Of a stretch of 64,000 bases of DNA, positions 25,866 to 35,447 are shown in pieces; the first letter of the stretch is position 1, and each line of letters starts with the position of its first letter. Below the pieces are notes generated by a model. The model did not search any database. It worked only from the letters and a program-made list of their open reading frames with translations, and was not told where the DNA came from. Position numbers and translations under genes: made by a program. The DNA is from Flagellimonas sp. S3867 (GTDB taxonomy: Bacteria > Bacteroidota > Bacteroidia > Flavobacteriales > Flavobacteriaceae). Location: NCBI RefSeq assembly GCF_014698935.1, contig NZ_JACVMN010000003.1, forward strand, positions 1 through 64,000. The letters run 5' to 3'.

Positions 25866-28800
25866 TCAATTCAATTTGTAATGTATCTCGTTCGCTTCCA
25901 GTACAGAAAGGAGCTCGCTGTTGATTTTCACTTTCTGCTTCCTGCTAGATAGATTAAGCTTTATTTCATCCTGCATCTCGTATACCACAAAATTGAGTGG
26001 ATGGTCTCCTTTGTAAGATCGTAAAGTGTCTTTAAGGGTCTGAATTCGCTTTTCTTGCAGACGGTCAATATCTAACTTAATAGTCAGTTTTTTGGCGTAG
26101 GAATCCATTACATCTTGCAACTGTTTAAAATCATTGAACTGCAATCTCGGGTCTCCTTTTTTTCCAGTTTCCCTGTTCACCCATCCTTCCCGAACGAAGG
26201 CCTTGACATGTACAAAAGAGTTGATCATTAGAAAATGCCTGAATTTTAGATACTCTTCACCAAAAATTCGGAATTCATGTGTATCACTATAATCCTCAAG
26301 GGTAAAAAGACCCCATCCCTTTCCATTTTTGGAAATCCGATGTTGTACATCTGTAATTACTCCTGCCACGGTTAACTCACGATTTACATAACGTTCTAAA
26401 TCGGTAAAAGCGGAGATGTTGCTATTGCAAAACGCTTTGATTTCTTTTTTGAAATCGTCCAAAGGGTGCCCTGAGATATAAATACCGACAACTTCTTTTT
26501 CTCTACGGAGTTTTTCCATTGTGCCCCAATCTTCACAGGGTGGTACTTCGGGTTCCGCAATTTGGGCTTCGCTCATTCCGCCAAACATGTCTATTTGCGA
26601 AGAGTTTTTGTTTTCTTGAAATTTTGCAGCGGATTTTATTACTTTTTCCAGAAAGGTTATTCCGTCGCCTTCGTCATGAAAGTATTGTGCGCGATGGGTA
26701 TCTCCGAAGGAATCAAATCCTCCGGCCAAAGCTAAGTTTTCGAAAGATTTTTTATTGGCTGCTCTAAGTTCTACGCGCTTGGCCAAATCAAAAACTGATT
26801 TATAGGGTCCATCTTCTTTTCTATTCTCAACAATGGTTTCAACGGCAGAACGACCAACTCCCTTAATAGCTCCCATTCCAAATCGGACGGCATTATTCTG
26901 GTTGACCGCAAATTTGTAGTAAGATTCATTAACATCTGGCCCGAGTACTTCCAGCCCCATTCGCTTACATTCTTCCATAAAGAAAGTAACCTGCTTAATG
27001 TCGTTCATATTGTTGGAAAGCACCGCAGCCATATATTCGGCAGGGTAGTGGGCTTTTAAATACGCTGTTTGATATGCAATAAAAGCGTAGCAGGTAGAGT
27101 GACTTTTGTTGAAGGCGTAGGATGCGAAAGCCTCCCAGTCTTTCCAAATTTTTTCCAGAACATCTCTTGGGTGTCCATTTTTTTCTCCTCCATCCAAAAA
27201 CTGAGGCTTCAATTTTTGCAGCAAAGCAAAAATCTTTTTCCCCATAGCTTTCCGCAGCACATCGGCATCACCTTTGGAGAAGCTAGCCAATTTTTGGGAA
27301 AGCAACATCACCTGCTCTTGATAAACCGTAATTCCATAGGTTTCCTTGAGATACTCCTCCATGTCGGGAAGGTCATAGGTAATTTCCTCCTCACCATGCT
27401 TTCTGGCAATAAAACTGGGAATATATTCCATTGGCCCGGGTCTATACAAAGCGTTCATGGCAATAAGGTCATCAAAAACCGTAGGTTTTAGATTCTTCAT
27501 GTGCTTCTGCATCCCAGGGGATTCATACTGAAATATTCCTACGGTATCACCACGCTGGAAAAGCTCATAAGTCTTTTCATCATCCAATGGAAAATCATCA
27601 GGAATCAATTCAACTCCAGTTCTTGCTTTGACAATTTTAACCGTATCCTTGATTAACGTCAGAGTCTTTAGTCCCAAGAAATCCATTTTGAGGAGTCCTG
27701 CGCTCTCAACAACAGAGTTGTCAAACTGGGTCACATACAAATCGGAATCTTTTGCTGTGGCAACCGGAACGAAATTGGTGATATCGTCTGGGGTGATAAT
27801 TACCCCACAGGCATGGATTCCGGTATTTCTAAGCGAGCCTTCAAGAACACGAGCCATCTTAACGGTTTGACCTTCCAAATCATCTCCTTCGGAGATGTTC
27901 AACAATTCGTGGACTTTTTCCAACTCATCCGAACGGAACTTTTTCTTCAGCTCTGATTCTTCAACCCCAAAAATCTTGTTCAGTTTGGACATGTTTGGGA
28001 TGAGCTTCGCAATCCGGTCTGCATCGTTCAGCGGCAAATCCAATACCCTGGCCGTGTCCCGAATGGAGGATTTGGCGGCCATGGTACCGTAGGTGATAAT
28101 CTGTGCCACCTGATTGGCGCCGTACTTATTAATTACATAATCCATGACCTTTCCTCGACCTTCATCATCAAAATCAATATCGATATCAGGCATAGACACC
28201 CTATCTGGATTCAGAAACCGCTCGAAAAGCAGGTCATACTTTAAAGGATCAATATTGGTAATGCCCAAACAATAGGCCACTACAGATCCGGCAGCAGACC
28301 CCCGACCAGGTCCGACAGAAACACCCATATTTCTGGCTTCACGGATAAAATCTTCTACAATCAAAAAATAACCGGGATAGCCTGAATTTTTAATCGTGGC
28401 TAATTCAAAGTCGATTCGCTCGGTAATTTCATCTGTAATTTCATCATAGCGTTTTTCAGCTCCTTGGTAGGTTATGTGCTTCAGATAAGCATTTTCACCA
28501 CGTTTGCCACCATCAACATTATCTTCTTCTACATTATACTCATTTGGAATATCAAATTTTGGAAGCAATACATCTCGAGCCAAATCGAAAGGTTCCACCT
28601 TATCAATGACCTCTTGAATATTGAGAATAGCCTCAGGAACATCTTTGAAAAGCGTCTTCATTTCATCAGAAGACTTGAAGTAATATTCTTGATTGGGTAA
28701 GCCATATCGGTAACCTCGACCTCGACCTATCGGTGTGGTCTGTTTTTCACCATCTTTTACGCAAAGTAGAATGTCATGGGCCTCGGCATCTTTTTTATCA

Positions 28801-30251
28801 CAGTAATAAGTATTGTTGGAGGCAATGATTTTCACTTCGTGCTTTTTGGCCATGGGAACCAAAACCTGATTTACCCGATCTTCATCTTCTTGTCCATGGC
28901 GCATCATTTCCATGTATAGGTCATCACCAAACTGCTCTTTCCACCATAACAAAGCCTCTTCGGCCTGCTTTTCCCCAATATTCAGGATTTTATTGGGGAC
29001 TTCACCATAAAGGTTTCCAGTAAGTGCGATTACATCTTCCTTGTACTGCGCTATAATCTTTTTATCGATTCTAGGCACATAATAAAAGCCATCTGTATAG
29101 GCAATGGAAGACATTTTGGCCAGATTGTGATACCCAGTTTTATTTTTAGCCAACAGTACGATTTGATAACCGTAGTCTTTTACATTTTTGTTGGTATGAT
29201 CTTCACAAACATAGAATTCGCAGCCGATGATAGGAGTGATTTCATTCTCCAAAGGAGATTCATCGTTTTCATCCAATTCGGCATTCTTCTCCTGGACTGA
29301 TTTGTTGTGGGCTTTTACTTCTTTCACAAAATGAAAAGCCCCCATCATGTTGGCATGATCGGTTAAAGCTACTGCGGGCATATGGTTATCTGCTGCAGCT
29401 TTAACTAAGCTCTTAATATTTATGGTGGATTGAAGCACTGAAAATTGCGAGTGGTTATGCAAATGCGCAAAAGTGGCATCTGCAAGACTCTCAACATTCT
29501 TGTTGATTTCATCCTCTGAAATCTCACCAGTATCTTCGGCCCAAAGGGCATCGGAAATTTCTTTGGAAGCTTTTTTAAGGTTGATGTGCTTTAATCCAAT
29601 AAGTGGGATTGTCTGAGGATTCGCTTCAGAAAAATGTTCAAAGTAATCAGGTTGAACATCCAGTTCTTCCAGTGAAAAATGTCTTTTACGAACCAATTCT
29701 AAAAAGCAACGGGTAGTAGCTTCGACATCTGCTGTTGCATTGTGCGCTTCAGCAAAGGGTTCCCCAAAAAGAAATTCGTGGAGTTCGGTTAGTGTAGGCA
29801 ATTTAAACTTACCCCCACGACCTCCAGGAATTTTACAAAGTTCAGCTGTGGATTCTGTACACGTATCCAAAACTGGAAGTTGGGTCAATGAATTTTCAAC
29901 TCCCATTCTGTGAAATTCGCACCCCATAATATTGATGTCGAAATCCACATTTTGCCCCACTACAAATTTTGCTTTGGAAAGCGCTTCGTTAAAAAGCTGT
30001 AAAGCTTGGTTTAAGGAGACTCCATCTTGCTCTGCCAAAGCTGTGGAAATACCGTGGATCTGTTCTGCTTCATATGGAACGTTAAATCCATCTGGCTGTA
30101 CCAACATATCTTGATGCTCTACCAGATTTCCCAGTTCGTCATGCAATTGCCATGCAATTTGCACACATCGCGGCCAATTGTCAGTATCCGTGATTGGGGC
30201 ATTCCATCGTTTTGGCAATCCAGTGGTTTCGGTATCAAAAATTAAGTACAT
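25866..30251 (-). CDS. dnaE: DNA polymerase III alpha subunit with fused exonuclease
   Basis: 1461 residues. The N-terminal ~190 form a DnaQ-like 3'-5' exonuclease (FDTETTG, residues 5-11). The PHP domain starts near 260 (FAHLHNHSQFSVL), and the polymerase core has SMPDIDIDFDDEGR near 690, which holds the catalytic aspartates. Helix-hairpin-helix and OB-fold regions follow near the end. Replicative alpha subunits with built-in proofreading are a Bacteroidota trait. The gene ends 105 bases before trxA on the same strand. It is the main replicase; a shorter dnaE without the exonuclease lies at 38040. Confidence 0.97.
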   Translation of the reverse strand: MYLIFDTETTGLPKRWNAPITDTDNWPRCVQIAWQLHDELGNLVEHQDMLVQPDGFNVPYEAEQIHGISTALAEQDGVSLNQALQLFNEALSKAKFVVGQNVDFDINIMGCEFHRMGVENSLTQLPVLDTCTESTAELCKIPGGRGGKFKLPTLTELHEFLFGEPFAEAHNATADVEATTRCFLELVRKRHFSLEELDVQPDYFEHFSEANPQTIPLIGLKHINLKKASKEISDALWAEDTGEISEDEINKNVESLADATFAHLHNHSQFSVLQSTINIKSLVKAAADNHMPAVALTDHANMMGAFHFVKEVKAHNKSVQEKNAELDENDESPLENEITPIIGCEFYVCEDHTNKNVKDYGYQIVLLAKNKTGYHNLAKMSSIAYTDGFYYVPRIDKKIIAQYKEDVIALTGNLYGEVPNKILNIGEKQAEEALLWWKEQFGDDLYMEMMRHGQEDEDRVNQVLVPMAKKHEVKIIASNNTYYCDKKDAEAHDILLCVKDGEKQTTPIGRGRGYRYGLPNQEYYFKSSDEMKTLFKDVPEAILNIQEVIDKVEPFDLARDVLLPKFDIPNEYNVEEDNVDGGKRGENAYLKHITYQGAEKRYDEITDEITERIDFELATIKNSGYPGYFLIVEDFIREARNMGVSVGPGRGSAAGSVVAYCLGITNIDPLKYDLLFERFLNPDRVSMPDIDIDFDDEGRGKVMDYVINKYGANQVAQIITYGTMAAKSSIRDTARVLDLPLNDADRIAKLIPNMSKLNKIFGVEESELKKKFRSDELEKVHELLNISEGDDLEGQTVKMARVLEGSLRNTGIHACGVIITPDDITNFVPVATAKDSDLYVTQFDNSVVESAGLLKMDFLGLKTLTLIKDTVKIVKARTGVELIPDDFPLDDEKTYELFQRGDTVGIFQYESPGMQKHMKNLKPTVFDDLIAMNALYRPGPMEYIPSFIARKHGEEEITYDLPDMEEYLKETYGITVYQEQVMLLSQKLASFSKGDADVLRKAMGKKIFALLQKLKPQFLDGGEKNGHPRDVLEKIWKDWEAFASYAFNKSHSTCYAFIAYQTAYLKAHYPAEYMAAVLSNNMNDIKQVTFFMEECKRMGLEVLGPDVNESYYKFAVNQNNAVRFGMGAIKGVGRSAVETIVENRKEDGPYKSVFDLAKRVELRAANKKSFENLALAGGFDSFGDTHRAQYFHDEGDGITFLEKVIKSAAKFQENKNSSQIDMFGGMSEAQIAEPEVPPCEDWGTMEKLRREKEVVGIYISGHPLDDFKKEIKAFCNSNISAFTDLERYVNRELTVAGVITDVQHRISKNGKGWGLFTLEDYSDTHEFRIFGEEYLKFRHFLMINSFVHVKAFVREGWVNRETGKKGDPRLQFNDFKQLQDVMDSYAKKLTIKLDIDRLQEKRIQTLKDTLRSYKGDHPLNFVVYEMQDEIKLNLSSRKQKVKINSELLSVLEANEIHYKLN

Positions 30252-30463
30252 GTGAGCGCTGTTAGCCTGTGAAATAAATAGCGTTTAAAAATATGCAAAC
30301 AAGAAGGTTTTATAAAAAGTAGTTTTTAGGAGTTATCAACTAAAGATTTTCCTATTTTGTTTTAATCATAACTGAGATGCTCTTTTTTTGAATTCGGAAT
30401 TTTTTTTGATGTTATTTACAATTCTTATGAGTCTTATTAATATAGCGAAAAAACCATAACTAA

Positions 30464-31888
30464 ATGAAAGTATCTAAAAGGATATCGAGTCCTATTATTC
30501 TAATACTGTTCCTGATCTTTTTCGGAATTTCTGTAAACTCCAATGCTCAGACAAGTTCCAATGACCAGCCAAACTTTATCATCATTTTTGCCGATGATCT
30601 TGGATATGGTGATTTAAGTGTATATGGGCATCCTACAATCAACACCCCAAATTTGGACCGAATGGCCTATGAAGGTCAAAAATGGACCAATTTTTATGTC
30701 GGAGCCAGCGTTTGTACTCCCAGTAGGGCAGCTTTGCTTACAGGAAGATTACCCGTTAGAAATGGAATGGCTAGTAATAAACACCGTGTACTTTTCCCAG
30801 ATTCAAAAAACGGATTGCCGGCAAGTGAAATTACCCTGGCCGAACAGTTAAAAAAGGCTGGATATAACACAGCTTGTATCGGAAAATGGCATTTAGGGCA
30901 TAAAGAGCAGTATCTACCTACCAATAATGGTTTTGATTATTACTTCGGTATCCCGTATTCCAATGATATGGATAGGGTCGTGGAATATCCTGATGGCGGT
31001 TATTGGAACCAGCAGAACGAAGACATTAAAACCGAACACTTTAATGTGCCCCTGCTTCGCAATACCGAAATTGTGGAACGGCCTGCCAATCAGAATACCA
31101 TAACAAAACGATATTCGGAGGAGACCATTTCCTATATTAAAAAGCACAAAGACAAGCCATTTTTTATATACCTGGCCCATAATTTACCTCATATTCCCTT
31201 GTTCGCTTCTAAGGAAGCCATGGGAAAAAGTAAGCGCGGATTGTATGGCGATGTGGTCGAGGAAATTGATGATGGCGTTGGAAAAATATTGAAAGCAATT
31301 GAATCCGAAGGATTGGCCGATAATACCATTGTGGTTTTTACTTCAGACAATGGGCCATGGCTGCCATTTAAAACCAATGGGGGTAGCGCTGGACTTTTAA
31401 GAGCTGGAAAAGGAACAACCTGGGAAGGCGGTATGCGGGAACCCGCCATTTTTTGGGGACCAGGACATATTAAACCAGGCCTGGTTACCGAATTGGGTTC
31501 AACGATGGATTTGTTCACCACATTTAGTAGTATGGCTGGTGTGGAAATTCCCCAAGATCGGATTATGGACGGATATGACCTGAGTGAAACGTTGTTGAAT
31601 CATAATCCAAGTTCGCGAAAAAGCGTTTTGTATTATCGGGGAACGGATTTGTTTGCCGCTCGTTTAGGCGATTACAAAGCGCACTTTATCACTCAGGGTG
31701 CTTACGGGCAATTTGGTGAGCGAACCGAACATCAAACACCAGTTTTGTACAATCTGAATCATGATCCGTCAGAACAGTATAATTTAGCGGAGGATAATGC
31801 TGAAATCCTTCAGCAAATCAAGAAGCTGGTCCAGGATCATAAATCTAAATTAGTGAAAGGTAAAGACCAACTGGCGGAGCGGGAATAG
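30464..31888 (+). CDS. sulfatase, type S1 family
   Basis: 474 residues with a signal peptide (about 1-28, ending in NSNAQ) that targets the periplasm. Ca-binding Asp44-Asp45 are in FADDLGYGD. The formylglycine motif CTPSR has Cys84 for conversion by a maturase. Later motifs GKWHLGH and SDNGPW match arylsulfatase A / GalNAc-type sulfatases. The substrate is probably a sulfated polysaccharide, typical of marine flavobacteria, but no polysaccharide locus surrounds it. It is followed by rpsP. Confidence 0.9.
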   Translation: MKVSKRISSPIILILFLIFFGISVNSNAQTSSNDQPNFIIIFADDLGYGDLSVYGHPTINTPNLDRMAYEGQKWTNFYVGASVCTPSRAALLTGRLPVRNGMASNKHRVLFPDSKNGLPASEITLAEQLKKAGYNTACIGKWHLGHKEQYLPTNNGFDYYFGIPYSNDMDRVVEYPDGGYWNQQNEDIKTEHFNVPLLRNTEIVERPANQNTITKRYSEETISYIKKHKDKPFFIYLAHNLPHIPLFASKEAMGKSKRGLYGDVVEEIDDGVGKILKAIESEGLADNTIVVFTSDNGPWLPFKTNGGSAGLLRAGKGTTWEGGMREPAIFWGPGHIKPGLVTELGSTMDLFTTFSSMAGVEIPQDRIMDGYDLSETLLNHNPSSRKSVLYYRGTDLFAARLGDYKAHFITQGAYGQFGERTEHQTPVLYNLNHDPSEQYNLAEDNAEILQQIKKLVQDHKSKLVKGKDQLAERE

Positions 31889-31904
31889 AAAGTCTGTATT
31901 GTCA

Positions 31905-31934
31905 TTGCGCATTAAAAGAAATCAAGTATATTTG
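31905..31934 (+). promoter_or_regulatory. promoter of rpsP
   Basis: TTG (31905-31907) and TATATTTG (31927-31934) are 19 bases apart, a full match to the Bacteroidota -33/-7 consensus. Transcription would start about 70 bases before the rpsP ATG, leaving a short leader. Confidence 0.75.
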
Positions 31935-32007
31935 CACCCGCTTAACTAGAAAGCGATTTAAAATAGAATTAATAACCAGGGTCGGGCACCCTACAAATTA
32001 ATGTGAT

Positions 32008-32661
32008 ATGCCAGTAAAGATTAGACTTCAAAGACACGGTAAAAAAGGTAAACCATTTTATTGGGTGGTTGCTGCAGATTCAAGATCAAAAAGAGACGGT
32101 AAATACTTGGAAAAATTAGGAACCTATAACCCTAATACCAATCCAGCTACTATTAATTTGGATATTGATGGATCTGTAAAATGGTTGAGCAATGGTGCAC
32201 AACCTACCGATACAGCCAGAGCTATTTTATCTTATAAAGGAGTTATGATGAAACATCATCTATTAGGTGGTGTTCGCAAAGGAGCCTTAACGGAAGAACA
32301 AGCAGAGGAAAAATTCAATGCTTGGGTTGAAGAAAAAGAAAAAGCCGTTCAAGCTAAAAGAGATGGTTTGAGCAAAGCTGAGGCAGATGCAAAAGCAAAG
32401 GCGTTGGAAGCTGAGAAAGAATTTAGCGATAAAAGAGCTGCTGCTGCATTGCCTGAAGAAGAGGCTGTTGAGGAAGTTGCTGAAGAAGTAGCTGAAACTG
32501 CCGAAACGGTTGCAGAAGAAACTGCAGCTGTTGAAGAGCCTGCTAAAGAAGAAGCTCCTGCCGAACCAGCAAAAGAAGAGGCTGTTGCTACTGAGCCAGA
32601 AGCCAAAGCTGAGGAAGCTGCTCCTGCCGAAGAAGCTGAGGCAAGCAAAGAAGAAGAGTAA
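32008..32661 (+). CDS. rpsP: 30S ribosomal protein S16 with long acidic tail
   Basis: 217 residues. The first ~90 are a normal S16 (MPVKIRLQRHGKKGKPFYWVV, later QPTDTARAIL), which helps assemble the 30S subunit. Residues ~95-217 form an Ala/Glu/Lys-rich, low-complexity, probably helical tail. Such tails occur in Bacteroidota but this one is long. It is followed by rimM 11 bases later, as in many bacteria, and the promoter at 31905 precedes both. Confidence 0.97.
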   Translation: MPVKIRLQRHGKKGKPFYWVVAADSRSKRDGKYLEKLGTYNPNTNPATINLDIDGSVKWLSNGAQPTDTARAILSYKGVMMKHHLLGGVRKGALTEEQAEEKFNAWVEEKEKAVQAKRDGLSKAEADAKAKALEAEKEFSDKRAAAALPEEEAVEEVAEEVAETAETVAEETAAVEEPAKEEAPAEPAKEEAVATEPEAKAEEAAPAEEAEASKEEE

Positions 32662-32672
32662 ACTTTTAGACG

Positions 32673-33200
32673 ATGCGCAAGGAAGACTGTTTCTACCTGG
32701 GCAAAGTCGTTTCAAAATATAGTTTTAAGGGTGAAGTATTGGTAAAACTCGATACCGATGAACCCGAAATCTACGAAAACATGGAATCAGTTTTTGTTTC
32801 ATTAGGAAACAATCTGGTTCCATTTTTTATTGATCGATGCCGATTGCATAAATCTGCATTACTACGCATCGATTTTGAGGAAGTAAAAGATGAATCCACT
32901 GCAGATAAGATTATCGGTTCCGAATTATATCTTCCCTTGGAAATGCTTCCACCGCTTACCGGGGACAAGTTTTACTTTCACGAAGTGATAGGATTCACCT
33001 TAATGGATGAGGTTCATGGAGATATTGGAATCATCAAAGCAGTAAACGATAGTGCTTCCCAAGAACTTTTTGAAGCCGAAAAGGATGGAAAAGAGTTGTT
33101 GATTCCTATTAGTGATGATATCATCACCAAAGTGGATAGAAAATCAAAAACTGTTCATGTAAAAGCACCCGAAGGTTTAGTAGATCTCTATTTGGGATAA
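32673..33200 (+). CDS. rimM: 16S rRNA processing protein RimM
   Basis: 175 residues, normal length. The N-terminal beta-barrel (about 5-85) is followed by a PRC-barrel domain (about 100-170) with ELLIPISDDIITKVD. RimM binds S19 and helps maturation of the 30S head. It follows rpsP closely, the usual arrangement, though trmD and rplS are not next here. A second sulfatase gene follows after 55 bases. Confidence 0.95.
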   Translation: MRKEDCFYLGKVVSKYSFKGEVLVKLDTDEPEIYENMESVFVSLGNNLVPFFIDRCRLHKSALLRIDFEEVKDESTADKIIGSELYLPLEMLPPLTGDKFYFHEVIGFTLMDEVHGDIGIIKAVNDSASQELFEAEKDGKELLIPISDDIITKVDRKSKTVHVKAPEGLVDLYLG

Positions 33201-33255
33201 AAACCATAATATGCCGTATTAAGGCTATATTTATGTCCAACTTTTATTTCCAACC

Positions 33256-34695
33256 ATGATTCGCTATTGTTTTATTGCTATCGTTTTTTGTTTCCTTTCC
33301 TGTAAAGAGAAAACCGTCAAAAAGGAAAAACCCAATGCGCCCCCAAACGTTGTTCTCATTTTTACAGATGACCAAGGGTATCAAGATGTAGGGGTTTTTG
33401 GTTCTCCAAATATTAAAACTCCCCATCTGGATGAAATGGCTTCCGAAGGGGTGAAACTGACAAGTTATTATTCTGCCCAAGCAGTTTGTTCTGCATCTAG
33501 AGCAGGAATATTAACCGGTTGCTACCCCAATCGCATTGGAATCCATAATGCTTTGGGACCAGACAATACCCATGGAATCAATTCCTCGGAAACTACCTTG
33601 GCTGAAATGCTCAAAAACAAAGGTTATGCAACAGCAATTTATGGAAAATGGCATTTGGGGCATCATGAACAATTTTTGCCCACCAGGCATGGATTTGATG
33701 AGTGGTTTGGCATCCCATATTCCAACGATATGTGGCCATTTCATCCCCAACAGGGTCCAATCTTCAATTTTCCAGACTTGCCGCTTTACGAAAATGAAAC
33801 GGTAATAGATATAGTAACGGAACAGTCACAATTAACCACCCAGATTACGGAAAGAAGTGTAGATTTTATCAAAAGGAACAAGGATAATCCCTTCTTTTTG
33901 TACGTTCCACACCCGCAACCCCATGTTCCTTTGTTTGTTTCGGACAAATTCAAAGGGAAATCAGAAAGAGGGCTATATGGGGATGTAATCATGGAAATTG
34001 ATTGGTCAGTAGGCCAAATCATGGAAGCTCTTAAGGATAATGGCCTTGAAGAAAACACCATTGTTATTTTTACTTCGGATAATGGACCTTGGTTGTCCTA
34101 TGGTAACCATGCCGGAAGTGCTTTGCCACTTCGTGAAGGAAAGGGTACAGGATGGGAAGGCGGTCAACGTGAGCCTTTCATCATGAAATATCCCAACAAA
34201 CTTAAAGCGGGTCAAGAAATCAGTGTGCCCGTTATGGCCATCGATATTTTACCAACTATCGCAGAGCTTACAGATTCAAAACTACCCGAGAAAATCATTG
34301 ATGGCAAAAGTGCTTGGAAAGTAATAACCGGAGAAAGCAAAGAAGCTGTGCAAGAAGCCTATTTCTTTTACTATCGCGTAAACGAAATGTTTGGGGTACG
34401 ATATGGCAAATGGAAACTATACTTCCCTCATCGTTACCGCACCATGGATGGACAAGAACCGGGAAATGATGGTCAACCCGGAGAATATCGGATGATTGAT
34501 ATGGAAGAGATTGAACTGTATGATGTGGAAAACGATATCAGTGAGACCAAAAATGTAGCTTCTGAACATCCCGAAGTGGTGGAAAAAATCAAACTGTTGG
34601 CCAATACGATGCGAACTAGACTTGGGGATTCATTACTTGAACTGGAGGGAACAGAAACTAGGGAACCAGGGAGATTGAATGAACAAGCCCTTTAA
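33256..34695 (+). CDS. sulfatase lipoprotein, type S1 family
   Basis: 479 residues. A short lipoprotein signal ends CFLSC (Cys16). Asp38-Asp39 bind calcium in FTDDQGYQD, and the formylglycine motif is CSASR with Cys78, a variant in which Ala replaces the usual Pro. GKWHLGH and SDNGPW are present. It resembles the first sulfatase in layout and is probably periplasmic or surface anchored. It overlaps the next gene by 17 bases. Confidence 0.88.
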   Translation: MIRYCFIAIVFCFLSCKEKTVKKEKPNAPPNVVLIFTDDQGYQDVGVFGSPNIKTPHLDEMASEGVKLTSYYSAQAVCSASRAGILTGCYPNRIGIHNALGPDNTHGINSSETTLAEMLKNKGYATAIYGKWHLGHHEQFLPTRHGFDEWFGIPYSNDMWPFHPQQGPIFNFPDLPLYENETVIDIVTEQSQLTTQITERSVDFIKRNKDNPFFLYVPHPQPHVPLFVSDKFKGKSERGLYGDVIMEIDWSVGQIMEALKDNGLEENTIVIFTSDNGPWLSYGNHAGSALPLREGKGTGWEGGQREPFIMKYPNKLKAGQEISVPVMAIDILPTIAELTDSKLPEKIIDGKSAWKVITGESKEAVQEAYFFYYRVNEMFGVRYGKWKLYFPHRYRTMDGQEPGNDGQPGEYRMIDMEEIELYDVENDISETKNVASEHPEVVEKIKLLANTMRTRLGDSLLELEGTETREPGRLNEQAL

Positions 34696-35392
34696 ATTCA
34701 AACAATTTACCATTCACCAAGACCGTTGTGCCATGAAAGTGGGTACAGACGGAGTTTTATTGGGTGCTTGGACATTAATCAACGGAAAACCCAATTCCAT
34801 TTTGGATATAGGTTCAGGTACCGGCTTGATTGCTTTACAAATGGCGCAACGATGTGATGCAGAGCTTATTGATGCGATTGAATTGGATGAAGATGCTTAT
34901 GAGCAATGTGTGGAGAATTTTGAAGCTTCCCCTTGGGCCGACAGATTATTTTGTTACCATGCTGGTTTGGATGAATTCGTAGATGAGATTGAAGATACAT
35001 ACGATTTGATCATATCGAACCCCCCTTTTTATTCTGAAGAGGTTTCCAGCGGAGATGCAGCACGGGATATTGCACGTCAAAATGATGCTCTTCCGTTTGA
35101 TGAACTTTTAGAAGGAGTATCCAAATTACTTTCTCCGAAAGGTGTTTTTTCAGTGATTATTCCATATAAAAAAGAATGGAATTTTGTTGCTTTGGCAGAA
35201 AATTTCGGGCTTTTCACCAGAAGAATAACTAGGGTCAAAGGAAATTCAAATTCGGAATTAAAAAGAAGCCTTTTGGAGTTTGGTTTCACTAAGGAAACAA
35301 TCGTTGAGAATGAATTGATCATTGAATTGGAGCGTCACCAATACACAAAAGAATATGTTGACTTAACTAAAGAGTTCTATTTAAAAATGTAA
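34679..35392 (+). CDS. trmN6: tRNA1(Val) adenine(37)-N6-methyltransferase-like
   Basis: 237 residues, the family's normal length. The SAM-binding motif is LDIGSGTGLIALQMA (about 40-55) and the catalytic NPPF is in SNPPFYSEEV near 105. The family methylates N6 of A37 in tRNA1-Val (YfiC/TrmN6). The ATG at 34679 overlaps the sulfatase stop by 17 bases in another frame. A related N6-methylase role for other RNA is possible. Confidence 0.85.
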   Translation: MNKPFKFKQFTIHQDRCAMKVGTDGVLLGAWTLINGKPNSILDIGSGTGLIALQMAQRCDAELIDAIELDEDAYEQCVENFEASPWADRLFCYHAGLDEFVDEIEDTYDLIISNPPFYSEEVSSGDAARDIARQNDALPFDELLEGVSKLLSPKGVFSVIIPYKKEWNFVALAENFGLFTRRITRVKGNSNSELKRSLLEFGFTKETIVENELIIELERHQYTKEYVDLTKEFYLKM

Positions 35393-35402
35393 CTAAAACA
35401 AC

Positions 35403-35432
35403 TTGTTCTGTTGTTTTTCATTCTTACCTTTA
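35403..35432 (+). promoter_or_regulatory. candidate promoter of the acyl-CoA dehydrogenase
   Basis: TTG (35403-35405), 19 bases, then TACCTTTA (35425-35432), one base off TAnnTTTG. It lies just before the ATG at 35448, giving a very short leader. Confidence 0.5.
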
Positions 35433-35447
35433 GCCAAATTTTTTTGC

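Noticed and set aside
27069..27491. 140-codon plus-strand frame
   Set aside because: It lies wholly inside dnaE in the opposite direction and has no recognisable product.
32349..32648. 99-codon open frame on the minus strand, Ala/Ser-rich
   Set aside because: It is the complement of the low-complexity tail of S16 and has no family or start context.
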